From Spiroplasma tabanidicola (GTDB lineage: Bacteria > Bacillota_I > Bacilli_A > Mycoplasmatales > Mycoplasmataceae), in NCBI RefSeq assembly GCF_009730595.1, contig NZ_CP046276.1:868001-932000 (forward strand): a stretch of DNA of 64,000 bases, read 5' to 3'. Positions 21,593 to 31,829 of the stretch are shown here, piece by piece. The notes below the pieces were generated by a model, which was given only the letters and a program-made list of their open reading frames with translations, did no database searches and was not told where the DNA came from. How positions within the stretch are numbered: the first letter of the stretch is position 1; every line of letters begins with the position of its first letter. Position numbers and translations under genes: made by a program.

Positions 21593-22507
21593 TTAATAAT
21601 AATAAATTTTATTTTTTTTATCATATTTTTTAACAACTAAGTTTTTTGATTTTAAATCTACATCTTTATATTTATCAATATTTTTTTGAATTTCTCTTTT
21701 AACAGTTTCTGTTAAAACACTTGTTTTTGTTGCAATAAATTTATTTGGCATCATTGGTTTTCCAAAAACTATTTTAACAGGCATAATCCCTTTTCTTTTT
21801 TGATAAACCTTATATGAATCAACTATAGAAACTGGAATAATTGGTGCATAAGCCATTTGAGCTACTTTCATGCTTGCGCCATGAAATTCATTCATTTCTG
21901 GTCCTTGACTTCTTGTTCCTTCTGGAAAAATTACAACAGATCTTTTATACTCATTAATTAATTCTTTAGCTTCTTTCATTGCATTTAAAGCACTTCTTGG
22001 GTTTTTTCTATCTAAAGGTACATTATCTATCAAATTCATAAAGTGTTTTATTGATTTTGTAGATCAAGTTTCAATTTTTGCAACAAATGAGATTGGTTGT
22101 TGTTTTTGAAAATCATTTATAACTATTAGCATTAATGGGTCAAGATTAGATTGATGGTTTGGCGCTAATACCACTCCTTTATCTAATCAATTTTCTATTC
22201 CTCAAACATGCATTTCAATATTTGGGATTCTAAGTACTTTTGAAATTTTTTTCTTAAATCAATTATAACGATATTCTTCTGAATATGAATTTGGGTCAGT
22301 TTTGATTCTTTTTGAGATTTTTTTTGCTTTACGAATTAAAAAATAAAGTCCTAAAGCACTTGTAAATAATCTTCATTTACTTAATTTGTAAGGTAATTTT
22401 CCACTCTTATCATCTTTTTCGTAAGTGTCATATTCTACGATTTCATTGGTATTACTTTCAACAGCCACTTCATTTTTTACATTTTGTTCTTCTAACTTTT
22501 TTGCCAT
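21593..22507 (-). CDS. plsC: 1-acyl-sn-glycerol-3-phosphate acyltransferase
   Basis: Second acylation step of phosphatidate synthesis; 304 residues. Motif I NHQSNLDP (catalytic His and Asp) near residue 114, substrate motif around PLDRKNPRSA and FPEGTRS near 196. A membrane-anchoring hydrophobic segment is weak, with a charged N-terminal 40 residues. RBS AAAGGG. Its ATG overlaps the folA stop (TAATG). Confidence 0.92.
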
Positions 22508-22980
22508 TATAATGCCCTTTCATATATTTTAACTTGAAACTCAGAAAAATCTTTTGTTCCAATTACTTTAAATTTTTTTTTATCAATTTCTGAAGCGAAT
22601 AAATCACCTTTATAATCATCAAAAATATAGCTAACCACAAGTCGATCTGCAAAATTAATTGTATAATCAAAAATTTGTTTTCCACCAATTATTATAAGTT
22701 CTTCGTCACTATTTTTAAAGTCTTTTATGACTTTTTCTAAATTATCAACAATTTCAAGATTCTCATGAATAAAATCTATTCCTTTTGTAGTAACAACTAT
22801 ATTTTTTCTTTTAGGTAAAGGTTTTAACTTTAATGAGTTTCATGTGTTTCTACCCATTAAAACAGTTTTTCCTCTTGTATAATTTACAAAATGCTGCATT
22901 TCTTCTTTTATATCTCAAGGCAAATGTCCATTTAATCCAATTGCGTTGTTTTTAGATTGCGCTCATATTAAAGTAACCAT
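22507..22980 (-). CDS. folA: Dihydrofolate reductase
   Basis: Reduces dihydrofolate with NADPH, regenerating the cofactor used by ThyA; 157 residues. Start MVTLIWAQSKNNAIGLNGHLPW, with the conserved LPW and Asp (WDIKEEM), GRNTWNSL and IGGKQIFDY. Start and stop both overlap neighbours by TAATG (thyA upstream, plsC downstream), a tight translationally coupled operon. Confidence 0.95.
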
Positions 22981-23849
22981 TAAACAGCAACTACTCCTTT
23001 TAATACTGGATGTGATTGATAATCTTCAAGAACAATATCTTCATAACTAATATCAAAAATACTTTTTTTATCAAAATTAACTTTTAATGTAGGTAATTTT
23101 TTTGGTTCTCTTTTTAATTGAATATTAATTTGGTCTAAATGGTTTAAATAAATGTGTGCGTCTCCAATTGTATGAATAAAATATCTTGGTTTTAAATTAC
23201 ATTCTAAACTTACAAGTGTTAATAGTAATGAATAACTTGCAATATTAAAAGGAACACCTAAAAAAGTGTCTCCGCTTCTTTGATAGAGTTGTAAATCTAA
23301 ATAACCGTCTTTTGAAACATAAAATTGATATAAAGAATGACATGGAGGTAAAGCCATACTTTCAACTTCTTTTGGATTTCATGAACTTACAATTAATCTT
23401 CTTGAATTAGGATTGGTTTTAATTTCATTTAAAACTCATTTAAATTGATCTTTTCCTTCAAAATTTCTTCATTGTTTCCCATAAACTGGACCTAAATCTC
23501 CATATTTTTTTGCAAAATCACTATCGTTTTTAATTTTTTCAACAAATGCTTCAATAGTTTCGTTTTGATAGTCTTTTGAATTTTTATAAATTTCAAAAGG
23601 TCATTCATTTCAAATTTTTACACCATTTTCTACAAGATATTTAATATTTGTATCACCTTTAATAAATCAAAGCATTTCGTGAACTACAGCTTTAAAAAAA
23701 ACTTTTTTAGTTGTTAATAAAGGAAAACCTTCTCTTAAATCGTATCTAGTTTGAACTCCAAACTTTGAAATAGTTCCAGTATTCGTTCTGTCATCTCTTT
23801 TTTCTCCATTTTTTAAAATATCTTCTACTAAATTTAAATATTGTTTCAT
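22980..23849 (-). CDS. thyA: Thymidylate synthase
   Basis: Methylates dUMP to dTMP using methylene-tetrahydrofolate; 289 residues. Catalytic Cys in [34 protein letters not shown] substrate motif, and [11 protein letters not shown] near the end. GGAGAAT lies before ATG 23849, and the stop overlaps the folA start. With folA, pdp and the dCMP deaminase at 31339 it completes a thymidylate supply route. Confidence 0.96.
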
Positions 23850-23863
23850 ATCTTATTCTCCAT

Positions 23864-24187
23864 CTACAAATACAAAGCAACCGCAATAGCATATTCTTTT
23901 TCATGCGAAATTGAAATAACTATTGATTTTAGTTCTTCATTTAAAATTACTGGTTTATTATTTAAATACCCAATTGATATTTTATTTGGAGCAATATTTT
24001 TATTTGTTGCTTTAAAAATCGCTTCTTTTGCAGCTCATCTTCCTGCAACAAATTGTTTTTTTGCCTCTATATCTTGAATTTGTTCTAAATAGACAAATTC
24101 ATCATCATGTAAAATGCGTTTAATTAAATTTTCATTTGTTAAATCAACTCGATTAACTTGTACAATGTCTGTTCCAATTTGCGCCAT
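23864..24187 (-). CDS. acpS: Holo-[acyl-carrier-protein] synthase
   Basis: Transfers 4'-phosphopantetheine from CoA to acyl carrier protein; 107 residues. Conserved GTDIVQVNRV with metal-binding Asp (residues 5-14) and GRWAAKEAIFKA, plus SISHEKEYAIAVA. Located between the CvpA-like gene (stop 24189) and thyA. Fits with plsC in lipid supply. Confidence 0.95.
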
Positions 24188-24188
24188 A

Positions 24189-25895
24189 CTAACCACCTAG
24201 TTTTGCAAAATCAAAGTAATATTGAATTCAAAATCCATAGAACTCATTATAACCAGATTCACCATCTCTTGTTATTCTAGTTTTTGAAGTATCATTTAAA
24301 TTATCTCAATTTTTTTTGATATCTGTTGTGAAATATTTATATAGAGCTGAAGTGTAACTTAATTCTAATGATTTTGTAAAATATAAATTTGATCAAATTG
24401 ATGGTATAAATCCAGGCACGTTTGGATACTGAGTTAATCTATTTACATAAGTGATATTTCTTAATAAATTATAAGTACTTGTAGGGTTTTTCAAAATAGT
24501 TCCAAGCAATTTATCTGAATCACTTGCATTATCATTTAACAAAACACTATTATTTTTTAAAAATGGGTTTTTTGTTATATCCTCACCAGCTCAAGCGTAA
24601 AAGTCTTTAAATCTCTCTAAATTCATAAAACCACTTCCATCTTCGTTATCTTCAATTGCTTTTTCTGCTTTATATTGTTCCAAAGCATTCATTATCTCAA
24701 TACTTGATGGTCTATTTGAATAGTTAGGATCTTCTGCAAAGGCTTTATTTGTAACCGATCCTACTTTTATAGTTTTATAAGTTTTAATACTTGATTGATC
24801 ACTTGGTGTGTTGTTTTCATCTGTTCCATTTTCACCATTTTCGTTTCCACTTGAGTTTCCTTTTTCAGTATCTTGCCCTGATAAATAAGCACTTGCAAGT
24901 TTTGTAGAGACTAATGCTAATTCTGAAACTAATCTTAATAAAATTCTTGAATCATCTGGCAACAACTCAACACATACAGAAATAGGAATTTTTGTAGGAT
25001 TTGTTTCAACATAACCTTTTAATGCCAAAATCGAATAAGTTTCTAAAACTTCAGGTGGTAAATTTGCTAAATTATCAACACTCATTCCTTTTGAAGTTAA
25101 TTGACTAACAATAGTTGAAGCTGGGTTTAAAATGTATTTTCTTATACATGCATTAGTAAAAATATAAGAAAAAGCTTTGATTTGTGGTATTTTTACAGAT
25201 AATTTATTTGATAAGGAATATCGGCTATATGAGTTTCCGTTTTTAGCTCAATTTACTTTTTGTTCATCTGTTAAACTATTATAATCTAACATACCAAATT
25301 TTTGAGTTTCAGTTGCAAAAAAAGATAATGATAAAATTCAGTTAATTCAAACTACAAAAATCATTCCAAATGCAAGTCCGTTAAATCCCCCAAGTAGCAT
25401 ATCTGCAGCTCCTAAGATTTTAATTTTTCTAATTTTAGATTTGACAGAAAAGTAAAAAGCAAATCCTATTAAGTTTATTATAAAAATAAACAACACACAA
25501 TAAATAACATATAATCCAAGTCCGGTTATAATTTTTAAGATTAAAGTTCCCATTCCATCTCATGATAAACTTGGTAATTGCACTGGTTTTCCATCAACCA
25601 TAGCACCTTCGACAATGTATTTTAGTAAATCAAAAAATACATCACCCACTTTTGAACCTACTTGATCAAATATATCCTCTAAACCTAATTTAGACCATAG
25701 TTTCATAATAGGGTCCATTGTAGCATTAACTAATAAAGGAGGAATAAACGTTATGATAATAACAACGATTAGTTCTAAAAATAAAATATAAAAAGTGATT
25801 AAAAAACCTCTTTTTAAACCAAATATAAATGCTCCGATTAAAATAGAGATTGTAAAGAAATCATATAGCCATCAAGGACCAATATTAACAACCAT
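24189..25895 (-). CDS. CvpA-like membrane protein with large extracytosolic region
   Basis: A 568-residue protein. The N-terminal 60 residues (WLYDFFTISILIGAFIFGLKRGFLITFYILF) match the CvpA/colicin V production fold, with further helices at about 115-145 and 160-195. The last 370 residues are hydrophilic with a Gly/Asn/Glu/Thr-rich linker around 340-365, much longer than ordinary CvpA (about 170 residues). First gene of the operon. CvpA function is poorly known; the long C-terminal part is unrecognised. Confidence 0.65.
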
Positions 25896-25994
25896 TTATT
25901 TTTTCTCCTAACTTTTAAAATTATACCAATAATTAATCTATAAATTATAAATATATATGTCAAAAGTATTATAATTTAGTAGAGGAAATAAGGC

Positions 25995-26912
25995 ATGAAA
26001 TCAATAAGTATCAAAAAAGTAAATCAAGAATTAATTAATCAAATTATTAAAGATAATAAAACTTATGAAAAAAAATCAAATAATCCTTTAATTAAGTTTT
26101 TTTGTAAAACAAACAATGATGAAACTATTAGTATTTATACAAATAATACAGTTTTAATTCAAGCAAATGATGCTGCATTTTTTTTAAGTAAATATGATTT
26201 AAAGTCAAATACATCTAAAAAAAATGAAAAACAACTAGATTATAATCATATTAACTATAATAATTTAAATACATTAGGATGTGATGAAGTTGGAGTTGGT
26301 GATTTTTTTGGTCCTTTAGTAACTTGTTGTGCTTATATTGATAAAGAGTTTAAATATAATAATAAAGAAATATATAACAAATTAAAAGACTCTAAAAAAA
26401 TAAATAATGATCAAATATTTAATATTTATAATGAGTTAAGAAGAAAAGTTAAATATTCTGTATTTATCTTAGAAAATAGTAAATATAATGATCTCTATTC
26501 AAAATACAAAAATACCCATATCTTAAAAGCAATTTGTCATAATAATGCTTTATTAGATTTTTATAAAAAAAATAAAGAGTTAAAAATTGAAACAGTACTT
26601 ATGGATCAATTTGTTAGTGAAAAATTATATTTTAATTATTTAAAAAATCTTGATTTAGAAATTGTTAGAGCTATTGAATTTAAAACTAAAGCAGAAGACA
26701 TATCAGTGGCAGTTGCATGTGCTAGTATAATTGCTAGGTATTATTTTTTAATGAATATTGAAGAATTAGAAGAAAAATATCAAGTTGACTTGCCACTTGG
26801 AGCTAGTAATAAAGTTAAAGAAAAAGTACAACTGTATAAAAGTGAATATAAAGAACTTGCAAAAAATTTTATAAAACTACATTTCAATGAAAAAATAAAA
26901 AAACCTATTTAA
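25995..26912 (+). CDS. rnhC: Ribonuclease HIII
   Basis: Removes RNA from RNA-DNA hybrids; 305 residues. N-terminal TBP-like substrate-binding domain (1-85), then catalytic CDEVGVGDFFGPLVT (D-E motif, residues about 96-110) with further acids in VLMDQFVSE and EISVAVACASIIARYYF. GAGGAAATAAGG precedes ATG 25995. It stands alone on the plus strand, divergent from the CvpA-like gene. Confidence 0.94.
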   Translation: MKSISIKKVNQELINQIIKDNKTYEKKSNNPLIKFFCKTNNDETISIYTNNTVLIQANDAAFFLSKYDLKSNTSKKNEKQLDYNHINYNNLNTLGCDEVGVGDFFGPLVTCCAYIDKEFKYNNKEIYNKLKDSKKINNDQIFNIYNELRRKVKYSVFILENSKYNDLYSKYKNTHILKAICHNNALLDFYKKNKELKIETVLMDQFVSEKLYFNYLKNLDLEIVRAIEFKTKAEDISVAVACASIIARYYFLMNIEELEEKYQVDLPLGASNKVKEKVQLYKSEYKELAKNFIKLHFNEKIKKPI

Positions 26913-26949
26913 AATAGATAAATTTATACTATTTTTTTAGGTTATTTTT
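26902..26949. terminator. Terminator between rnhC and the convergent lipoprotein gene
   Basis: Stem AACCTA/TAGGTT continued by AAAATAG/CTATTTT across a small T-T internal loop, then a T-rich run on plus. The reverse strand also gives T after the hairpin, so it may serve both genes. Confidence 0.65.
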
Positions 26950-27938
26950 TATTTTACTGAGCCAGTTTTTACAACTTTTACAAAAAACTGTAGTTCAGTT
27001 TTTTCTTCAGCCATATATTGTAAATAAAAGTATGGTGTATCATCTGCGTCAGTTAAAGTTTTTCCTTTAATTCTTAATGTATATTTTGAACTATCACTTT
27101 CATCTTGTTTTAACTCTAAAACTTCAATATAAAATGAATATGCTGCTGGTAAAACATATGTTTGTAAATATCCATTTTTTGCTGGATTTAATACTTGTAT
27201 GTTTATTGTTCTATATAGTTCTTGTCCTATACCGTCACTATTTGTTTCAATTGTAAGAGTGTTATTTTCTACACCATCTCCTGTTACTTTAATATCTGGA
27301 ACTTGAGCACTTTGTGCTTCATTGAATAATAAAACAAAAGTTGTTTTTCCTTTAAGTTTTGACATTTCTTCATTTGCTGTTGCAACAATTTTTCCTTCTT
27401 TATCTTTAGTTGCTTGTTCAAAATCAGAGAATATAATATCTTGTTTTTCTTTAATGTCATTTGTTGTTATGTCTGATAATTTTTTTAAAATTGCTTTTTT
27501 AGCATAAGTTTGATAATTCATCTCTGGTTTAATTTTTAAATCATCATCTTTTAAAGTTGCTAAATCTAAGTATTGTGCAGATAATCTTATAACTTTAACT
27601 TTTATAGAAGCCGATGATTTTCCATATGTTACTTTAATGTCACACTCTCCAACATCAGTCCCACTAATATCAACACTAAAAATACCATTTCCTGCATCAT
27701 CAGATGATATAGATGGTGCTACTCTTGCAATATCACCATCACTTGTTTCAGCTTTTATTTCTGCATTTTTTTGTGGTTTGTCAACTTTTAAATCTAAAGT
27801 TATTTTTTTACCAACCTCAACAGAACTATCTTTGAAACCACTTCCAAATGATACACTACTTCCAAAACAAGATATAACACTATTTGAAGCAGTTGCTATC
27901 ATTCCAAACGATCCTAAAAAACTTAATAATTTATTCAT
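26949..27938 (-). CDS. Lipoprotein with Ig-like domain, promoter with poly(A) spacer
   Basis: A 329-residue surface lipoprotein with lipobox Cys24 (SVISC). Residues about 30-115 resemble a bacterial Ig-like (Big_2) domain (VGKKITLDLKV...SASIKVKVI). Residues about 118-215 form a domain also present in the lipoprotein at 53511. ATG 27938 is chosen over an upstream in-frame ATG at 28031 because AAAAGGA lies just before it and the lipoprotein signal begins there. The promoter (27961-27990) has 15 A in its spacer. Role unknown; surface display is the inference. Confidence 0.85.
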   Translation of the reverse strand: MNKLLSFLGSFGMIATASNSVISCFGSSVSFGSGFKDSSVEVGKKITLDLKVDKPQKNAEIKAETSDGDIARVAPSISSDDAGNGIFSVDISGTDVGECDIKVTYGKSSASIKVKVIRLSAQYLDLATLKDDDLKIKPEMNYQTYAKKAILKKLSDITTNDIKEKQDIIFSDFEQATKDKEGKIVATANEEMSKLKGKTTFVLLFNEAQSAQVPDIKVTGDGVENNTLTIETNSDGIGQELYRTINIQVLNPAKNGYLQTYVLPAAYSFYIEVLELKQDESDSSKYTLRIKGKTLTDADDTPYFYLQYMAEEKTELQFFVKVVKTGSVK

Positions 27939-27960
27939 ATTTTTTTCCTTTTCTAAATAA

Positions 27961-27990
27961 TTTATACACTTTTTTTTTTTTTTTTGTAAA
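27961..27990 (-). promoter_or_regulatory. Lipoprotein promoter with homopolymeric A spacer
   Basis: Minus strand TTTACA (27990-27985), then 15 A and GTG (18-nt spacer), then TATAAA (27966-27961). The last A of the -35 makes the A-run 16. Slippage would change -35 to -10 spacing. The same layout drives phase variation of vlp lipoproteins in Mycoplasma hyorhinis (established for that species); here it is inference. Confidence 0.75.
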
Positions 27991-28019
27991 GGGGTAAAAA
28001 GCATAAAAATTAAAAAAAA
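27991..28019 (+). repeat. Left 29-nt direct repeat flanking IS copy 1
   Basis: Begins GGGGTAAAAAGC and ends in eight A. Identical to 29499-29527. It abuts the -35 hexamer of the lipoprotein promoter and the inverted repeat starting at 28020. Interpreted as target-site duplication. Confidence 0.85.
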
Positions 28020-29498
28020 TGTCAATAACATATGATATTTTCCCTATATATAACAAATAAAAATTTCCCAAATATATAATTTATAATGGGGGATTTAAAT
28101 ATGAGGAGATATTTAAAAATGAATGAAAAAAATAAAATGGAAATAATTAAAGCTGTAATTGATGAAAAACTATCTAAAAAAGCTGCAGCAATAAAAATCT
28201 GTCAAACAATAAGAAATGTTAACTTATTAATTAACAAATATAAAAAGTATGGTTACACAGCATTTATCCACAAAAATACTGGAAGAATATCAAATAAAAA
28301 AATAAAACATCAAATAAGTGATCAAATTATTGACTTGTACATTAATAAATATGAAGAATATAATTATAAACACTTTTTAGAAAAGCTTTGATCAAACCAT
28401 CAAATAAGTGTTTCATATACTTACTTAATCAATTTATTAAAAAAGAATAATTTATATTCACCAAGAATTCATAAAGTAACTAAAAAAATGATTAAACAAA
28501 AAATTACTAACTTATTAAAAAATGAAAATATTAAAAAACTTGAGAAACGAGAGTATTTAAATACTTTGCTTTCAATAGAAAATATTCATCCTATGCAAAA
28601 TCGAAAAACAGAGTTTGGTGAGCGCTTGCAAACTGATGCATCAGTCCACTACTGAGTTGATAATGAGAAATGGTATTTACATGGTTTTATAGATGATGCA
28701 ACAGGTAAAGTTTTAGCTTTATATTTTGATAAAGAAGAAACTCTTATGGGATACTACAATATAACAAAAAAAGTTTTATTGGAGTATGGGATTCCAAAGG
28801 AGATAATTACTGACAAAAGGACTGTATTTTGAAGTCAAAAAGAAAAAGAGTCAGACCTTCACTCTGACTCTTTAACACAATACGGATTCTTATGTCATAA
28901 CTTAGGAATAAAGCTAACAACTTCAAGTGTTCCTCAAACAAAAGGCCGTATTGAAAGGTTGTGAAATACACTTCAAGATCGCCTACCAAAGGAACTCAAA
29001 GAAAATAATTTATCAGATATAAATGAAGCAAATTCATTTTTAAATGAATATATTAAAAGATATAATTCACAGTTTTCCCTTCAATTAAATAATATCATTA
29101 ACTCTTTTTCTATTTTTAAAGAACATAAAAACATAGACTTTTATTTATCAAGAAGATTTGAAAGAACTATTAATAAAGGATCTACAATAAAATACCAAAA
29201 TAAATTTTATTTACCACATTCGAATGGCGAGCCAGTCTTTTATAAAAATAAAACAAAAATCTTTGTAGTAGAAACTTTTGATGGGCAGTTATATTCAAAC
29301 TCATTTAGTGAATGAATGCCTTTAATTGAAGTTCAACAAAACTCAACTTATAAAGAAGCTTATGAAGATAAAAGTGTTTCTGATATACAAAAAACACATA
29401 AGCAAATTAAAACCAATAGTCCATGAAAATATACTAATTGAATATTTTACAAAAACTCTAAAAATAAAGTTTTGGGAAAAATTGATTAGTTATTGACA
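28020..29498 (+). mobile_element. IS1202-like insertion sequence, copy 1
   Basis: A 1479-bp element with terminal inverted repeats TGTCAATAAC at both ends; the similarity extends to about 25 nt ending in TTTTCCC. It is flanked by identical 29-nt direct repeats and contains a single full-length DDE transposase (28101-29489). IS1202-group elements are known for very long target duplications (24-29 bp), which fits. The element looks intact and possibly active. It is inserted between the lipoprotein promoter and the permease terminator. Confidence 0.85.
28101..29489 (+). CDS. DDE transposase of IS1202-like element (copy 1)
   Basis: A 462-residue integrase-fold transposase. N-terminal helix-turn-helix (about 8-60, including KKAAAIKICQTIRNVNLLINKYKK in part), then the catalytic core with D179 (QTDAS), D238 (ITDKRTVF) and E285 (KGRIERLW), and a C-terminal beta domain ending near SPWKYTNW. 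The start at 28101 has GGGGGA 7 nt upstream; in-frame ATGs at 28086 and 28119 are alternatives. UGA Trp codons match host code 4. Same family as the transposase at 54401, with clear but modest similarity. Confidence 0.9.
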
Positions 29499-29527
29499 GG
29501 GGTAAAAAGCATAAAAATTAAAAAAAA
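29499..29527 (+). repeat. Right 29-nt direct repeat flanking IS copy 1
   Basis: Identical to 27991-28019, directly after the right inverted repeat GTTATTGACA. Here the A-run continues for six more bases as part of the permease terminator. Confidence 0.85.
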
Positions 29528-29562
29528 AAAAAAATCTTATGCAAATTACTACATAAGATTTA
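29521..29562 (-). terminator. Terminator of the purine permease gene
   Basis: Minus strand AAATCTTATG...CATAAGATTT stem (10 bp) with 10-nt loop followed by 14 T. It overlaps the IS right-hand direct repeat, so the IS inserted into the terminator's T-tract side without destroying it. Confidence 0.85.
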
Positions 29563-29575
29563 AGTGTTTTATAAA

Positions 29576-31060
29576 TTATTGAATAAAAGCAAAAGCTATA
29601 AAGTATGCGATAAACACAACATCCAAGACTCATATAATTGGATGTACTTCTTTAACTTTTTTAGTTGCTAAACATCCAATTGTATAAGTTATTAATCCTA
29701 AACCAATTCCTACAGCAATATTATATGTAATTATCATAAATAATATGATAAAGAATGATGCTAATGAAATTTCTGGTTTTTTTCATTCGATTTCAGTTAT
29801 ATTTGAAATCATAATTATTCCAATAAATACAGTTGCAGCACCACTTATACATGATGGTAACATTGTAAATAATGGTGATAAAGCAATACTTAATAACAAT
29901 CCAATTGAAGTTACAATTGAAGAAAATCCAGTTCTTGCTCCTTGAGAAATACCAACACAACTTTCTGCATAAACTGCATTATGAGAAATTGCCATAAATG
30001 AACTGAAAATTGTAGATCCTCCATCAATAATCATTGCAGATTTTGGAATTTCTCTTTCATAAGGTGAGTTTTTATTTGATTCTACCATTACTGAAGTTAA
30101 TGTTCCTGTAGCATCAAAGAAAGTTAAAATAGTAAATACAAATATTGATATATACATAGTAGGACTTTTTCAAATTGCTAAATTTCCTGCATTGTTAAAT
30201 GTTGATTTAATATTATTTACAAATCCATTAAACATTGATTTATATTCTCAATTTGAGTTAAATTTTGCAGTACCAAATGAATTTTTAATTACATCATTAT
30301 TTGGAAGTACATTTGCAAGTATAACTGCAATTATAAATCCCGCCAACATCATAACTGCAATTGGAGCTACAAATTTTTTAAAGTGTAATACTACTGCTCC
30401 AAGTAATACCAATGTTCCTATAATTATTGCTGGATAAAATACTTTAAAATTATTTAATGTAGCTACTGGTAAACCACTTATTTCTGTATTTTCATCTCCA
30501 ATTTTAACTCAACCTATATTAGCTACTCCTACATAAGCGATAAAAAATCCAATTCCTAAACCAATTGCAATATGTAAAGATTTTGGTAAAGCTTTGATAA
30601 GCATTTTTCTAACATTTGAAATACTTATTATACAAAATAGAACACCTGATATCATTGTTGCAAATAACGCACCTTGATATCCGATTCCTTTCATAGCGAC
30701 ACTATATGTAAACATAGCATTTACACCCATACTTGGTGCTAGTGCAACAGGTATATTTGAAACCATACCCATTACAAAAGTTGCTGCAAAAGCAATAATT
30801 GCAGTTGCTAAAAATACTCCTTTACCATCTAATTTTGCTCCACCATCAACACTTGGAGCATATTTTAATATTTCTGGCTCAACAGATAGTATATAGATCA
30901 TTGCAAGAAGTGTACTAATTCCACCAATGATTTCTTTTTTTAAAGTTGTATTAAATTTTTTAAATCCAAAGAACTTAGCAAGTTTTGAGTTTTCATTGTC
31001 AAATCTCATTTTAGACTTACTAGCTTCTTTGATTTTAATATCATTATTGTCTATTGACAT
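29576..31060 (-). CDS. Purine permease, NCS2/AzgA-PbuG family
   Basis: Membrane importer for guanine, hypoxanthine or xanthine; 494 residues with about 12-14 helices. N-terminal hydrophilic 40 residues, LAMIYILSVEPEIL, then the family motif VALAPSMGVNAMFTYSV in the third helix region and a repeat of it around FDATGTLTSVMVESN (FFDATGT motif). It is preceded by a purine riboswitch with the guanine-type C in the ligand pocket, which points to guanine or hypoxanthine as the regulating base. GGAGG precedes the ATG. Confidence 0.92.
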
Positions 31061-31095
31061 TTTTCCTCCATATTGTTTATCTATTTGAATTAAAA

Positions 31096-31156
31096 ATAAA
31101 AAAAATTACACTTAATTAAATAGACAAATTCTTATTTTAGTATAATTCGTGTAATT
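31096..31156 (-). terminator. Possible expression-platform terminator of the purine riboswitch
   Basis: Minus strand AATTACAC (31156-31149) and GTGTAATT (31111-31104) can pair across a 37-nt loop and are followed by eight T. Position between aptamer and permease start fits transcription attenuation. The long loop makes this tentative. Confidence 0.45.
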
Positions 31157-31188
31157 AAATATAATTTGCGAATAATTTCTTTTAAAAA

Positions 31189-31256
31189 GCAATTTATAGT
31201 GTTTGGATAGGTCCAACGTAGATACTCTAACCCTATATGTTAGATTATACAAATGC
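31189..31256 (-). promoter_or_regulatory. Purine riboswitch aptamer (guanine-type)
   Basis: P1 GCATTTGTA/TATAAATTGC (one bulge), J1/2 ATAATC, P2 TCTAAC/GTTAGA with loop ATATAGG, J2/3 GTATCTAC (consensus GTTTCTAC), P3 GTTGG/CCAAAC with loop CCTAT, J3/1 ACTAT. Loops ATAGG and CCTAT can form the known kissing contact. The J3/1 base equivalent to position 74 is C, the guanine-type choice. It sits about 130 nt before the permease. Confidence 0.92.
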
Positions 31257-31315
31257 TATTTAATTACATTTTCATTTTATATTAATTTATTTGTAATTAA
31301 TATATTTATTTAAAT

Positions 31316-31347
31316 AAAAAATAAATTAGTTGTCTAATTTATTTTTT
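31316..31347 (-). terminator. Terminator of the dCMP deaminase gene/operon
   Basis: Perfect 14-bp stem AAAAAATAAATTAG/CTAATTTATTTTTT with a 4-nt loop, overlapping the stop codon at 31339. It ends the ileS-lspA-rluD-31830-31339 transcript before the permease riboswitch region. Confidence 0.85.
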
Positions 31348-31815
31348 GATTATATTTACTTTTACAGCCTCTTTATATATTAAATTTACTTTTGCAGTTT
31401 TTAAAATTTTTTTAGCTACATCATCTTTAATTGTATTTTCGTATTTATTGTCTGAATAAATTACTGTTTGTATTCCCGATTGAACAATAATTTTTGCGCA
31501 TTCAAAACAAGGAAATTGTGAAGTATACATAATACATCCTCTAACACTAGTTGTTGCACTTAAAATTGCATTCGATTCAGCATGAACTACATATGGGTAT
31601 TTAGTTTCTTCTCAATTACCTTCTCTTGCTCATGGAAAATTATCATCACTCAAACCTCTTGGTAAACCATTATATCCAGATGCAATAATATGATTTAAAT
31701 CATTTACAACAACAGCTCCAACTTGAGTATTTGGATCTTTACTTCTCATAGCGTTTAATTCAACCATCGCCAAAAAATAAGTTGTTCAATCAATATAATC
31801 ATTTCTTTTTTTCAT
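31339..31815 (-). CDS. Deoxycytidylate (dCMP) deaminase family protein
   Basis: Zinc deaminase converting dCMP to dUMP, the ThyA substrate; 158 residues. Zinc site HAESNAIL (His and catalytic Glu) and TSQFPCFECAKII (two Cys). MRSKDPNTQVGAVVVN is typical of the ComEB/dCMP deaminase family. Last gene of the ileS transcript. Confidence 0.9.
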
Positions 31816-31829
31816 TTTAAAATTCTCTT

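Noticed and set aside
28020-28100. Upstream in-frame ATG at 28031 (minus) as lipoprotein start
   Set aside because: It would place the lipoprotein start inside the IS element and before the signal peptide; ATG 27938 has the RBS and the Cys24 lipobox.
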